Source of the DNA: JACJWR01 sp963752505
GTDB taxonomy: Bacteria; Actinomycetota; Actinomycetes; S36-B12; UBA10799
Assembly (NCBI GenBank): GCA_963752505.1
Contig: CAVVYM010000006.1
Span: forward strand, 62,001 to 126,000
Length of the DNA stretch: 64,000 bases
Reading direction: 5' to 3'
Below are positions 1 to 11,784 of the stretch, one piece after another. The notes below the pieces were generated by a model. That model had not been told where the DNA came from and made no database searches. It saw only the letters and a program-made list of their open reading frames with translations. Within the stretch, counting starts at the first letter, position 1, and the number at the start of each line of letters is the position of its first letter. Made by a program: the position numbers and the translations under genes.

Positions 1-3000
1 CGTGCGGAACGGCTTGAGGTTGAAGCCGCCAACTGAGCAGTTAGTCACGAACTCGAACGGCCCCTTGGCGTAGGTGGCTGCGCTGCCGGTCAGTGTCTTG
101 GTTATCTCGATGCCGGACTTGCGGACAGTATTGCCTGCCCCGCCTGGCGGGTAGTCGTTCGTAGCGGAGATGTCCAAATCAGGGGTCGCGACGGAAACGA
201 CGGCCTTGTTCGTTTCGTCGTTCGAGATTGTCACCCGGGCCGCGCCCACGCTATCGGTCTCGGCTGCCCAACAGCGCGCACCGATGGGCAGAGTGTCGGA
301 CACCAGAACTGTGGAGTCAGCCGTGATCTTGACCTGCTCGTCGAGAATCACCTCAGGTGTCGTACTACCGACGATGTCGCGCTCACAAGTGACCTGGAGC
401 GTGAATTCGGCACCGGCCATTTGCCCTGACGCGAGGCCGGACACCTTCTTCGACACGCTCACAGAGCCGGCCGGGAAGTCATTAGATCCGGCGACGCCGA
501 CGGCGGGGACACCATTAGCCGGCACGGTGACCTGACCCAGCGATCTCGGCACGACGCCGGTCGCCGATCCCTGATCGACTTCCACGACCTCACACACTGC
601 CCCGACCGGAAGGTTCGTCACATAGCCCACGAGCGCATTCGGGTTGAGAGTCGTCACCTGCACCGGCAGCGTGAAGCCAGCCAGTGTGCACGAAGTCTCG
701 AAGACGAACGGTCCCTGCGCGTACGCCGCCGCCGCCCCGGTCAGCGTCTTGCTGATTCGGATGCTGCCGTTGGCGTCGCCGCCGGGTGTGTAGACGTTAG
801 TCACTGAAATTGCGATGTCCAGTTGGTCGGCTGTCACCGTCAACTTGTTGTTGACATCGTGATCGATCACCACCTGAGTGGCACCAACGGAATCGAGTTC
901 CTCGGCCCAACAACGGGCTCCGATCGGGAGTGGATCCGGCAGCTTCACGGACTCCCCGTTGCGGAGCGTCTGCTGGGAGTCCACGATCACTTCGGTCCCG
1001 CCGCCAGGCAGATCGCGTTCACACGTCACCTTGATGAGGTACTCGGCTCCTGACATCACTGCAGCGGCATCACCATCGGTGACCTTGCCGATGGTGACAC
1101 TGCCAGCGGGGAAGTCGTTCGTCGCCGAAACTGTCACTGCCGCCGTTCCCTGCGCGGGCACCGTGACGGTTCCGAGGTCGACCGGCACCGTGCTGCTGGC
1201 GCCACCGTTATCGGTCTCGGTGATGTCGCACACGGCGCCCACAGGGATGCCGGTGAAGTATCCGACCAACGTTCCCGTCGGACTGACGGTGATCGTCTGG
1301 GTCGGGATGGCGAAGCCGCCAACGGTGCATTCTGCCGTGAACTTGAAGTCGCTGGCGTATTGCGCCGCACCACCGGTGACGGTCTTGGATACCTGGATCG
1401 CACCCTTGACATCACCGCCGCCGGTGAAGACGTTCTCCACGTCCCACTCGAACTCACCTGGCTGATCCAGCGTCAACTTGATGCCTTCGGGGTGAGGGTT
1501 GATCACACTCGTGGCACCGACGGAGTTCGTTTCGGTCGCCCAACAACGCGCATCCAGCGGCAACTCACCGACATAGGGATCGGGCCCGGCCGGATTGTCG
1601 AGCCTCCCCACGGCTCCGGTTTCGCCATCCTTCAACTGCAGGGTCTCGTCGATAAACGTCTGGGTACCGCCAGGCACGTCGCGTTCGCACTGCACCTGGA
1701 TGTCGAACACGGCACCCGCCATGGTCCCTGCGGCATCGCCGCTGACTTTCTTGGTGATCTCAACCCACGCGCCCTGATACGCGTTGCTGATGGACACCAC
1801 AACCGGGCCCGGCGGGGGACCGAAGATCGGATATGCAGGAATGGTCACCTGGCTGGGCGTCACGGTCGACTGCAGGGCATCCCCACGGTCGGACTCGGTG
1901 ATGGTGCACACATAGCCCGCCGGAATCGGGCTGATGGTGGTGGTGAGTTGCCTCGGCAGCAACGTCACCTGGTAGTTGAGGTCGGGCAGGGACGGGTCCA
2001 AACACTCCACATCGAAGATGTAGGGGCCTTGCGCCCACTGGGTGGCGGTTCCGGTGAGGTCCTTCACCAGTTGGATACCACCGGTCTCGTAGAGGTTCTG
2101 AACGTCCACCCGGGTGGGGTCGCCGGAGATGTTCTCCACGTCCACCGTCACCGACGTGCCCTGCACCGCCGAGGCGTTGGACGGCACCATCACCGTGGTG
2201 GTGGCCCCTTGGGTGTTCGTCTCGGTGAGGACGCACGACGCCCCGACCGGCAGATCGGCGAGGGTCTCCGTTTCACCTTCGGCAAGCGCGAAGGTGCGCG
2301 GGTAGCTCGGGAGCACATCGCTGGAGGTGGGGAACGAACACGTCACCTGGAAGTCGAACTTGCCAAGCGGGACGGGTGGCGAGGTGTCCCAGATCACGGC
2401 CTTCGCGACCACCAATTCACCGGTGTCATATGTGTTGGTGATGTTCACAGGAGTTTGACTGCCGTCGAGGTCGACAACGGCTGCATTCGACTCGCCGAGG
2501 TTGCTGGAGGTGCCGCCCTGGGCGTCGACCTCCCAGACCCGGCATTGCGCTCCCCCAGGCAGCTTGTCCGACGTCCACGTCTGTTGATCGGTCAAGGTGA
2601 AGATGCCGCGGGCCACTTCGGTTCCGTTCACCGTGCAGCTGTACTGCATCGTGAAGGGGTCCAGCGGGACACCCGGGGGAAGCCCGACGACGGACTTCAC
2701 CACCTCGAAGGTCTGCTGCGGCATGGCGACGCCAACCTTGAGCGGTTCAAGTGCGGGCAGGGTGTTGAGCCCACCACCGGCCGTTCGGAATGTCGGGCGC
2801 AGACCAAAGGAGTTCCACGCAACCGGCTCGGCCAGTGGGGTGGTGAGGGTCAGCGGAGCCGTCATGGACCAGGTGAGAGTGAACGACTCGCCAGGGTTGA
2901 GTAGGTCGCCGTCCGGGAACGTCAACTTGGTCTCGAAACCGGTGACGGCCGGCCCGAACGGCGCGCTGAAGGATCCCGGTGGACAGGTATCGCCAGCACC

Positions 3001-6000
3001 CGGTGGGTTCAGCGACGCCCGGCAGAATGCGGGCGAGGTGTAGGCAGCGTCGGTGTACCCGGTGACGACGCCCGAATACCCCTCAGCGTTCTGCACCGGC
3101 GTGGCCATCAGCGGGCGGTTGTCCCATTCGGTGCCACGGGCCTGGTTGGTGAGGATCACACCGTTGTCACCCTCGACCGGCAGCCCGTCGACCACGATGA
3201 TCTGCTTCGCGGGGTTGGTACCGCTGTTGACACCCCGGATGAGGTAGTCGATGGTTCCACCAGGCAGCACTCGGGCCACACAGGGGTAGCGCGTGTAGAT
3301 GGCACCCCCGAAGGAGTAGCTGGGGCAACCGGGGTCGTTAACCGAGACGTTCTGTCCGGCCCCGTTGATGAAACCGAGGGACGGATCGGCCTTGATCCAC
3401 TTCTGCGACTGGAAATCGTCACCGGCCACGGTGGTGATCTCACCCGGATCCGTGCAGAAGGTACCCGGGCCGTAGTCGGGGTTGTCCACCACCGAGGCCG
3501 CCTTGCACGGCACGTTGTTGGTGCCGCTTCCGGTGCTCCCCGCGACGCCGGCGGTGTTGACAATGGTTTGGCCGGCGAGATCACCAGGGGTCAGCTGCAC
3601 ATTGAAGGTCACCTTGATGGCACCACCGGGGGGCAGCACGTATCCGGGGAACTCCCACTTCAGCGCACATACGCGATTCGGATCTGTGCAGTCGGCCGGT
3701 GCGCCTGGCTGACCAGCCTTGATTTCAGTGAAATTGATGACGGTGGGTGTTGGATAGCCGGTCGGCAACGAGTACTCGACTACATACGGCTGGCCAGGGG
3801 CCGCCCCGGCGATGACTGGATCGAAGGTCAGTTCCTTGGGCAGCGGGTCCACGATCGTCGCATTGTTGACGGGGCCGGTGCCGGAGTTGGTCGCCTCCAG
3901 GGTGAACGGAGCGCTCTCCCCCGGGCCGATGCGACTGTTCGGGCCCTTCTTGAAGTTCAGTTGCGGGCTGCCTTCGACGACGCCGAACGAGGCGTTTGCC
4001 TGCGTCGGCTGCAGCGGGTCGCCGTCCGGCTTCGTGGCGTAGCCGTTGGCAACGTTGGCGACCGTGTCCGGCACCGGAGTGGTGGTGCCATCAAGGAACT
4101 CACGGACGTGCGCCTTGAAGCAGACGTTCGCGTCCGGGCACTGGGAACTACTGGGCTGGTTGGTGCTGGGCAGCAGCGGGGCACCCCGGCTATTGGTGAA
4201 GGTGACGCGAACACCCTTCACGTCTGCCGGCGTCACTCCGTTGGGGATGGTGGGCGTCGTGCTCTTCTGCGCCGTGCCGGCAACCCATGTGTCGGCCGCG
4301 CAGTCCGCGACGCTGGTGCAGACATCCACCCTTGCGGAATCAGCGCCGACCGGGAAGTTCACCCGAATCCGGTTGGTCCTGCTTCCGTCACCGGCGAAGG
4401 TCACCGCGCTGAAGAACTGCGAGTCCTTGTCGACAACCTGCAGCTCCTTGAGATCGAACTCACCGGTGTTGCGGATCGCGTGGTTGGCCTGCACGGTCTG
4501 GGTCGGCACTCCAGGCAGCGGACGGATGACGGTGCCTGGGGTAATCCGCTTTGTGAGGTCGTACGCATACTCACCGTCGCGCACAACTTTGACGCTGCTG
4601 GAGCAGCGACGGTTGTTGGCGTCCACCTGTCCGATCCCGAAGTATGCGCAGTTGCGGAACGTGGTGCCATCCGGCGGCGGCCCGGTGGGATCGGAGGTGC
4701 TGTCGCGCAGCATGAGTTCCATGCGCGCCTGATAGCTCGCTCCCGGGGCGAGGTTTCCCGTCACCACGATGCGGAAGCCGAGGGCGCGCTTCTTGATGGC
4801 CTCGAATTCAGGCGAGCCCGGAGTCACGTCGACGTAGCCGGCACCGCCCGTGCGCTGCGGATCCCACAGTTGCAGGGTGGCCGCCGGATTCGCGGGCAGC
4901 CGGATGCTGTCGAGGTAGACGTACTGGAACGGGTTCGAGGGATCCGCGATGCTGCTCTGGAGGGGGTCCTCAATGACCACATTCGAGACGGGAATGTTGC
5001 CGGTGTTCTTGAATCGCACCGTCATCGGGTTCGGCTGACCGGGAACGATCGTCTGGACCCCGAAGTCGTTCTTGACGGTACCGCCGACGCCAGGCTGCGG
5101 GTTCGCCACCGGCGTGGTGCCACAGGGCTGGGCGGCCCCTTCGCTCGCCCCACCGGGGATCCCGGCCTTGAGGTCCGCGCAGTTGTCGTAGCCCGTCGGA
5201 GACGTCGGTCGCATCGACCCCAACGGCGTTGCCGTGCAATTCGACTGCACCCTGGGCGCCGACTGGGATGGCCGGCGGCAGACCGCCACCGGCGGAGGCG
5301 AAGTCCACCCGCACGCTGGCCGGCGCGACCCCTGGGTCGCAGCCGAAGTCGGGCAGCGCCTGGGTGCCGGAGGTCTTGGCGATCGACACCGGAGCCGGAT
5401 CCGCGCCGGAACGGCAGGTCACCGTCATCGTGGCGTCGGTGGCACCACGCGGCCAGATCAGCCGCCCCTTGGTGACGTCGATCTTGTCGAATTCGGCGCC
5501 GGATCCTGGCGCAGGTTCGATCACAGACAGGGTGCCCACCGGCACCTGCGATGCGTTCTTCACCGTGATCTTCATCGACACCCCGGAGTCCTGCCCCACC
5601 ACGACGAAGCCGTTGCGGCGGAAGGAACCGTTGTTGTCGGGGAATATGGTCTTGCTGCCCTCCACGACGACCCCGTTGGGCAACACAGAGAACGGACTGC
5701 ACGCCTTCGGCCCAGTGGCCGACTCACCGTTTGCCTGCAGCAGGGACGGGGAGGCACAGTTGTCCACCGTCAGTTTCTGTACCGGCTCGATCTTGTCGCC
5801 GGTGCTTCGGTTGGTGTCGCGCAACTTGACCGTGGTCGACACGCTGCCAGCGTCGGGGCTGAACGGGATCGCCGCGCCGGTGCTATTAACGAACCGATAG
5901 CGAACGCCGGTCGCAGCGTCAAGGTTGCCCGTCGGCGGAACGAGGTTCGGCCCTGCCTGTTCGAGGCTCGACACCCAGTCCCCGTCTCCGCAAGGCGAGC

Positions 6001-7561
6001 CCACTGGCGGGAAACACACCTCCACGATCACTCGGTCGGTGCCTGGCGGGAACGCCTGCACGGGTCCGACGGACTGCAGATCGAAAGTGTTGAACGTCGC
6101 CGGCGTCTGATCCGTGACGATGAGCTGCCTGACGTCGGTGGAACTGCTGGACGCGTTGCGCACGCCCAGCACGATGTCGGCGGTGGCGCCGGATTGCGCG
6201 ATGGCGGTGTCGGGGCTCCAGGACTTGGTGGCTATCGGTTCCGGATCGACGGGAACGACGGCCGCAATGGTGACCTCGGACTGTTGGGGATTCGCTCCTA
6301 CGGCCGATACCTCAGCCCGGTTGAGGATCTCCTGCCCATCGGTCACTGGGGTTTGGGCAGGCAGCCGCACGCCGATCGGCACGGACTGTGATGATCCCGC
6401 GGGCAGGCCGGTGCCGCCGGTGACGGGGAGCTTGTAGACGATGGTGAGAAGTCGGGTGTTGCTGTCGTAGGTGACGTCGCGCTGGTTGTTGCTCTGCGGG
6501 AGGCTGGTGACGTCGAGTTCAGCCGGGAGTGTGTCGGACAGGGTGAAGTCGATGCAGGGAGTCGTAAGCGATGAACAGGTACCGATGATCGTGTATTGAA
6601 GTTCCTGGCCGGGCTGGAGGGTGGAGACGCTGGCGCGCTTCTCGACCTTCACTTCAGCTTCAGCAAGGGGGGCAATCACCGAGGCCGATTCGGCAGACGC
6701 CGCGCTCTTCTTTTCGGGATCCTCGTTCGCCTCGGGCGGTGACCGCGCGTCGGTCTCAGGAGCGGCCTCACCCGCGGACGCATCTTCTTCACCGATAGCA
6801 GGGTCCGAGGATCCCTCTTGTGCTCCCTGCGGAGGGTCTGCGGTCACCGGTGGGTCCTGCGGGACCTCCGGCGCAACGTCGGAGGACCCCGGTGGCGGCG
6901 TCATTTCAGGGGTCGGCGCGGGTTCGGTGGGAATGGGCTTGGGCGGCACGCGCAACGTCGGGTAGACCTCAACGGGTGTCCCGACGGGCGCTCCGGCCGC
7001 AACCGCGGTCAGTGCGAGGGCTACTTGCTGCCCGTCGATCGACCCGGAGTCTGGTGGGAACCTCAGGGTGACGTCGAAGTCCCACCATTGGCCGGCATTG
7101 ATGCCGGACCCGCCCGTCGTTGTCGGTTGCACCACTCGTACATTCACCTGCGACAGCGCGGGGTCGAAAGAGTACTCGAGACCTGGAATTGGGAACTCGG
7201 GCAACACTGGCTGCAGCGGCCACGGGACCGTGACCTTGGCGGCGGCCTCAACACAGTCGGCCTGCGGCCCACAGGTCAACCGCAGGGATAGCGCCGCTTG
7301 TTCACCTTCGGCGATGTCGGCGACTGGCACTCCCGGGACGACCCCGATGGCGATCGACGGCGGCGACGCGGGTGGCTGCGGATCCGTCACGGCCACCTCA
7401 GTGTCCGGATCTGTTGCCACACCAACGTCAGGCACTGCGGGATTGAGCTCATTAGCTGATGCCATCGTGACAGGAAGCAGGCCGACGAGTAACGCGCTGA
7501 TTGCCACACCCACCAGCACCACGAACTGCAACGCAGTCTTGCGCAACGCGATGAGCACCAT
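1..7561 (-). CDS. Giant secreted surface protein with DUF11-like and alternating DUF5979-like repeats; partial and frameshifted
   Basis: The start is the ATG at 7561, preceded on the minus strand by AGGGG. The N-terminus has a basic stretch and a hydrophobic signal segment (about residues 8-35) ending near an ASA site, then a Pro/Glu/Ala-rich linker (about residues 205-290). DUF11-like beta domains typical of cell-surface proteins follow, including the phrase TLQPGQELQYTIIGTC. From about 2.75 kb to the window edge come about nine units of roughly 100-120 residues, each with two cysteines. Two flavours alternate: one resembling KTLTG-AA-YA-GPF, the other with MAGAEF and VTCERD. They resemble DUF5979 of actinobacterial surface proteins. 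The reading shifts frame at 5192-5194 (one extra C in a CCC run on the plus strand). After the shift the frame is coherent wherever I translated it, down to base 1, giving about 2,520 residues with the C-terminus off the edge. Role inferred: adhesin or surface-layer component; no enzymatic motif seen. Confidence 0.8.
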
Positions 7562-8039
7562 GGACCCCTAGGTTTTGCCTTTTCAATGACCCTACCAAGC
7601 CCCCATTTTGGGCCGGTCTCCTACTAGGTAATTGCCAGCAGTCCGTCTCTGTCCTGTCTGGTTGCGCGCTCGCATTGAACCCACTTGTCCACACCGTGCC
7701 TCGGCTGGTGTTCGCGGCGCCGGTGCCATGGGGCACTGGAACTCGCGGCGCGCTGGGAGCAGCAGAGTGGTCTCGCGGAGTTGACGCCGCTGTAATCGCT
7801 GGCATGCTCCACCGTCGCGCTTTGGCTCGCACTCTCCGCGACTTCGATGGCCACATCGGTGCCGGCCATGGCCGCTACCGACGGTCATGGCCGCAACCGA
7901 ATCGAAGGGGGGCGAGCGCCAACGCAGAACTGGACGCCACCGACGACCGACGTGAGCCTGACGTGCCCGTGAGTTGTGCGCGGCGGTTGTGCGGTTCCGC
8001 GGTCATTCTCAGGCTCCCAAGTTCGGCGGCATTCTCGTT

Positions 8040-8255
8040 TGGTTTGGCGCGGGTCCTTCCTGACGGCCCACTTCCTGCCAGGACCACGACGTTGGCGTAG
8101 TGATCGTCGGAGACATGCTCAGCGACATCGAGCTGCCCTCTCCGAACCCCGACGAGCCCGACCTCGTGACATACCTTGCCGGCTTGGACAGGCTGACCGA
8201 GGTGGTCCGCCGGGCGAAAGTGCCGATCCCCGGCCACGGCGCTCGCAGGCACCGT
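8040..8255 (+). pseudogene. Remnant of a metallo-beta-lactamase-fold hydrolase
   Basis: In one frame the segment reads DVGVVIVGDMLSDIELP and, about 45 residues later, VPIPGHG. This spacing and wording match the second half of actinobacterial MBL-fold hydrolases (GDMLSDIE then PGHG). Just upstream the likely preceding residues HFLPG lie in another frame, and an in-frame TGA sits there, so the copy is broken. The N-terminal HxHxDH metal motif was not found. The rest of 7562-8336 holds nothing I can recognise. It may be a decayed gene or one damaged by sequence indels. Confidence 0.4.
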
Positions 8256-8336
8256 CCCCAACCTCGGGTATCCAACGAAGAGGGGCAGACCCGCCGCAGT
8301 GACGGCGAATCGAAAGGCCCGCGCTGGGACAGCAAG

Positions 8337-8912
8337 TCAGGCGAGGCCAGCCGCCGCAAGCACTTGATCCACCCGGCCCTCGATCCAGGCTGCGTCCACC
8401 GGAGCCCGCATCGCCAACGCGTGGAAGAAAATCGGAGCCGACACGTCGTCGACCAAGGTCGCGACCTGCAACCCAGCGGGCAGTTCCTCCCGCCCTAGTG
8501 CCTCGCGTAGAACCTCGGCCACCTCCACCACGCGCTGACCAAAGAGCTTCTCCCTCAGTTCGTTCAGCCGCTGATCCCGGTGTGATTCAGCGATCAGCGT
8601 CGCAACGATGGATCCCAGCGGCTCGGCGGCAAGCATCTCGCTCAGTTGTGTGGCAAGGGCGGTCAGAATACTTCGCGCATCGCCGTCGGTCGGCACCTGC
8701 GGCGGCGGAAGCAGTGACCGAACTGCCCCGAGCAAAAGCGTCATCCGATCGGGCCAGTGACGATAAATGGTGGAGCGAGCAACACCGGAGCGCTGCGCGA
8801 TCGCGTCGATCGAGGCGTCGGCGAACCCGCGCTCTGCCACAACCTCCGCAGCAGCCTGGAGGACGACTCGGCGTGTGTGCTCGACGCGCGGGTCGATTTG
8901 GCGGCCACCCAT
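8337..8912 (-). CDS. TetR/AcrR-family transcriptional regulator
   Basis: This 191-residue protein has an N-terminal helix-turn-helix of TetR type: residues about 14-60 include AAAEVVAERGFADASIDAIA, then SGVARSTIYRHW. The C-terminal part is a variable ligand-binding domain with no assignable ligand. The ATG at 8912 fits the usual distance to the DNA-binding helix. It is divergent from an ABC exporter at 9051, and two palindromic sites lie between them, so it most likely represses itself and the exporter and is released by a transported compound. The family role is well established; the inducer is unknown. Confidence 0.9.
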   Translation of the reverse strand: MGGRQIDPRVEHTRRVVLQAAAEVVAERGFADASIDAIAQRSGVARSTIYRHWPDRMTLLLGAVRSLLPPPQVPTDGDARSILTALATQLSEMLAAEPLGSIVATLIAESHRDQRLNELREKLFGQRVVEVAEVLREALGREELPAGLQVATLVDDVSAPIFFHALAMRAPVDAAWIEGRVDQVLAAAGLA

Positions 8913-8951
8913 TCCGTGATCCTAGGCATCCGTTCTGACTGAATCTTCTGA

Positions 8952-8998
8952 TTGCATAGTGCAACAGTAGTGTTGCACTATGCAACACTACTGTTGCA
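8952..8998. promoter_or_regulatory. Tandem palindromic operators for the divergent TetR regulator
   Basis: The site at 8952-8985 is a perfect inverted repeat with 15-base arms (TTGCATAGTGCAACA and its complement) around GTAG. A second palindrome, TGCAACA-CTAC-TGTTGCA, lies at 8981-8998. Their centres (8968.5 and 8989.5) are 21 bases apart, two DNA turns, so two dimers could bind the same face. The block TGTTGCACTATG also occurs twice directly (8971 and 8992). Position between the divergent tetR and exporter genes supports an autoregulatory operator. Confidence 0.8.
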
Positions 8999-9050
8999 CT
9001 ATGTCTCCTGACCCTTACCTTGTCGCCGTAGGGAAACATGAGGTGAATCG

Positions 9051-9956
9051 GTGGTCGCTGTGATTCGGACGGATGGTTTGGTCAAGTCGTTCGGTGGCTT
9101 CAAGGCCCTCAACGGCCTAGATCTGCACCTTGAGCAGGGCGAGGTCCTTGGATTCATGGGACCCAATGGGGCGGGCAAGTCAACCACGATCAGGGTGTTG
9201 CTCGGCCTGTTGCGCGCGAATGCAGGGAAGGCCGAGTTGTTCGGCCAGGATCCATGGCGAGACGCCGTTCGGCTGCACCGAAGGGTGGCCTACGTCCCGG
9301 GGGACGTCAGTCTTTGGCCGGGTATGACCGGCGGTGAGGCGATCGACCTGCTTGGCAACCTGCGGGGTGGGCTGGATGTCACCCGACGGGCTGATCTGCT
9401 CGAACGTTTCGAACTGGATCCGCGCAAGCGCAGCCGGACCTATTCCAAGGGCAACCGGCAGAAGGTCGCCCTCGTCGCGGCGCTGGCGTCCGATGTGGAA
9501 CTCCTCATCCTTGATGAGCCGACATCGGGCCTCGATCCCCTGATGGAGATTGTGTTTCAGGAAGAAATCGCCTACGAGAAGTCCCGCGGCCGCAGCATCC
9601 TGCTCTCCAGCCACATCATGTCCGAGGTTCAGGCTTTGGCGGATCGCATCAGCATCATCCGCGACGGTCGCATCGTCGATACCGGAACGCTGGATCAGAT
9701 GCGTTCCCATGCGCGCACCTCAATCACTGCGGCGGTCACCCAACCGGCAGATCGACTCGCGCAGTTGCCTGGGGTGCATGACTTCCGCGCCGATGGATCG
9801 CGCCTGCGGATGACGGTGGATGCCGACCGTGTAGGCGAAGTCATGTCCGCCCTGGCCAGCCTTGAAATCGACTCGATATCCGTCGAGCCGCCCTCGCTGG
9901 AGACGCTGTTCCTCCGACACTACGAGCAGCCCTCAGCAACGGACGACGTCGGATGA
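9051..9956 (+). CDS. ABC exporter ATP-binding protein
   Basis: This 301-residue ATPase has the Walker A motif GPNGAGKST (about residues 36-44), a divergent signature YSKGNRQKVALVAAL and Walker B LLILDEPTSGLDPL. It matches the drug/antibiotic exporter ATPases that pair with ABC-2-type permeases. The GTG start at 9051 has AGGTGA four bases upstream. The 3' end overlaps the permease start by four bases (ATGA), indicating translational coupling. The regulator context suggests export of a toxic or signalling molecule; the substrate is not predictable. Confidence 0.9.
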   Translation: MVAVIRTDGLVKSFGGFKALNGLDLHLEQGEVLGFMGPNGAGKSTTIRVLLGLLRANAGKAELFGQDPWRDAVRLHRRVAYVPGDVSLWPGMTGGEAIDLLGNLRGGLDVTRRADLLERFELDPRKRSRTYSKGNRQKVALVAALASDVELLILDEPTSGLDPLMEIVFQEEIAYEKSRGRSILLSSHIMSEVQALADRISIIRDGRIVDTGTLDQMRSHARTSITAAVTQPADRLAQLPGVHDFRADGSRLRMTVDADRVGEVMSALASLEIDSISVEPPSLETLFLRHYEQPSATDDVG

Positions 9957-11590
9957 ACGCCCCGACCACCACACCGGCACAACCCCGCCAGCGAATAGGC
10001 GGCGGCCCGCTGACCGGGGTGCGCCCGCTGCTGGTCGCCTCGCTGCATCATGACGGCAGGCTCATCGTGCCCTGGATCGTCGGGGTCAGCGTGCTAGCGA
10101 TGTCGTCGGTCCTGGCCCACACCATCCTCTTCAGCGACCCGGCAACCCAGACCGAGTTCATCGCCTCAGTCGGCGCGAACCCCGCATTCAACCTGATCTT
10201 CGGCCCGGCACAGGACCTCAGCTCAGTGGAGGGCTTCACTGCTTGGCGGTCGCTGACGCTCGGTGGCTTCTTCGTTTCGCTGATGGCAATCCTGATCGTC
10301 ACCCGCAACAGTCGAGCAAACGAGGACTCCGGTCAGGCGGAACTCATCGCCTCCGGCGTGGTCGGGCGATCCACTCGGCTGGCCGTAGCCGTCGCCATGG
10401 CGTTGATCGCCTCGATCGCCGTGGGTGTCGTGGCTGCGACTGGCTTGGTGGTGATCGGTGGAGATGCCACCTCGTCAATCAGCCTGGGTGCCACCTTCAC
10501 CGCCTCCGGCTTCATGTTCGCCGCAGTGGCAGCCGTCACGGCGCAGCTGGCCTCGGATGCACGGGCGGCGAGTTCGCTTGCCATCGGAATCTTGGGAGGC
10601 GCCTTCCTGCTCCGCGGGGCCGCCGACACCGCAGACCCGGACGGGTCGACCGGGTGGCTCTCGCCGCTAGGTTGGACTCAGCGCGTGGCTCCGGGCACGC
10701 AGAACAATTGGTGGCCGCTACTGGCCTGCCTTGGCCTCACCGCTGCCCTGGTGATCCTCGCCTTCCAACTGCAGAATCGACGTGACTTCGGCCAAGGCAT
10801 CATCCCGGCGAGGCCCGGGCCGGCGACTGGCGCTGCTGTGGCCCACATTTGGGGCTTCTCGATCCGCCTCAACCGGGGCGCCATCACCTCATGGACCATC
10901 GGCTTGGTCATCGTGGGCGGTGTGTTCGGCCTGCTCTCCACCACGATGATCGACGTCCTAGAAACGAATTCTGCTGTCGCGCAACTCTTGGCCGGAGGCG
11001 CCGCAACCTACGACGCGCTCACCTTTGGGCTCCTCATCACGCTGATCAACCTGCTCGCGCTGATGGCCGCCGTCTACGGGGTGGGCATCGCGAATCGGAT
11101 TCACACCGAAGAGGTGGCGCATCGGGTAGAGCCACTGCTGGCAGGGGAACTCAGCCGGAGCCGGTACCTACTGAGCAATGCCGCGGTGGCTCTGCTCAGC
11201 CCAGCCGCGGCGCTGATACTGGCCACCCTCGTCATCGGACTGATTGCCGCCGCTGCCGACGAGCCGGTGACAGTCGGTGCAGTGCTGCACCAGGGGGCGC
11301 TAGCCATACCGCCACTGTGGCTGCTGATCGGGATCGGCCTCGCTGCGGTTGGCGCGAACCCGAAGGTGCGGCTCGTAGCGTGGGTCGCAATCGTCGCCAC
11401 ATTCGGGCTCACGCTGCTCGGCCCGTCGTTCAGGCTTCCTGACTGGGCTCTGGGAATCTCGCCCTTGTGGCACATTCCCAACCTGAAGTCCGCTGATCCT
11501 CAGTTCGGTGGCTTGGTAGTGATCTCAATCATCGCGGCCCTGCTGCTCGCACTCGCTTTCGTGGGGTTCCGGCGCCGAGACATCGCCTGA
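9953..11590 (+). CDS. ABC-2-type exporter permease (polyketide-antibiotic-exporter-like)
   Basis: This 545-residue polytopic membrane protein appears to be made of two related halves with about a dozen hydrophobic segments. The length and the cognate single-domain ATPase match large actinobacterial permeases annotated as polyketide or tetronasin-type exporters. It starts with ATGA overlapping the ATPase stop, so the pair is one operon, probably controlled by the TetR operators at 8952-8998. A GC-rich inverted element (around 11602-11622) lies after the stop but has no T tract, so I do not call a terminator. Confidence 0.85.
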   Translation: MNAPTTTPAQPRQRIGGGPLTGVRPLLVASLHHDGRLIVPWIVGVSVLAMSSVLAHTILFSDPATQTEFIASVGANPAFNLIFGPAQDLSSVEGFTAWRSLTLGGFFVSLMAILIVTRNSRANEDSGQAELIASGVVGRSTRLAVAVAMALIASIAVGVVAATGLVVIGGDATSSISLGATFTASGFMFAAVAAVTAQLASDARAASSLAIGILGGAFLLRGAADTADPDGSTGWLSPLGWTQRVAPGTQNNWWPLLACLGLTAALVILAFQLQNRRDFGQGIIPARPGPATGAAVAHIWGFSIRLNRGAITSWTIGLVIVGGVFGLLSTTMIDVLETNSAVAQLLAGGAATYDALTFGLLITLINLLALMAAVYGVGIANRIHTEEVAHRVEPLLAGELSRSRYLLSNAAVALLSPAAALILATLVIGLIAAAADEPVTVGAVLHQGALAIPPLWLLIGIGLAAVGANPKVRLVAWVAIVATFGLTLLGPSFRLPDWALGISPLWHIPNLKSADPQFGGLVVISIIAALLLALAFVGFRRRDIA

Positions 11591-11784
11591 GCAGACTTCT
11601 TGCCGCCCCCGCGGGGTCGGGCAGCGAGCGACTGCGGTGCCTTCCCTTTCCTGGTGAAGCCACTCAAGCTAGCTCAGGCCGTCGTGGGCGCCGGCCGTGA
11701 GGAGGGTGTCGTATCCGCTGCGAACTTCAACCATGTCGGCGAGATGGTCGCTGCAGCGGTGGACAACAGGGCGCTGATCGTCGT

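Noticed and set aside
5190..5200. Programmed ribosomal frameshift in the surface protein gene
   Set aside because: No slippery heptamer or downstream pseudoknot is evident, and similar indels occur in unrelated genes across the window.
1360..5475. Long plus-strand open frames (514 and 635 codons) opposite the surface protein gene
   Set aside because: They are Arg/His/Gly-rich mirror readings of a high-GC coding strand, show no domain, and the minus strand reads as coherent repeats.
7562..7980. Short open frames on both strands between the surface protein and the MBL remnant
   Set aside because: None has a ribosome site, family signature or sensible composition.
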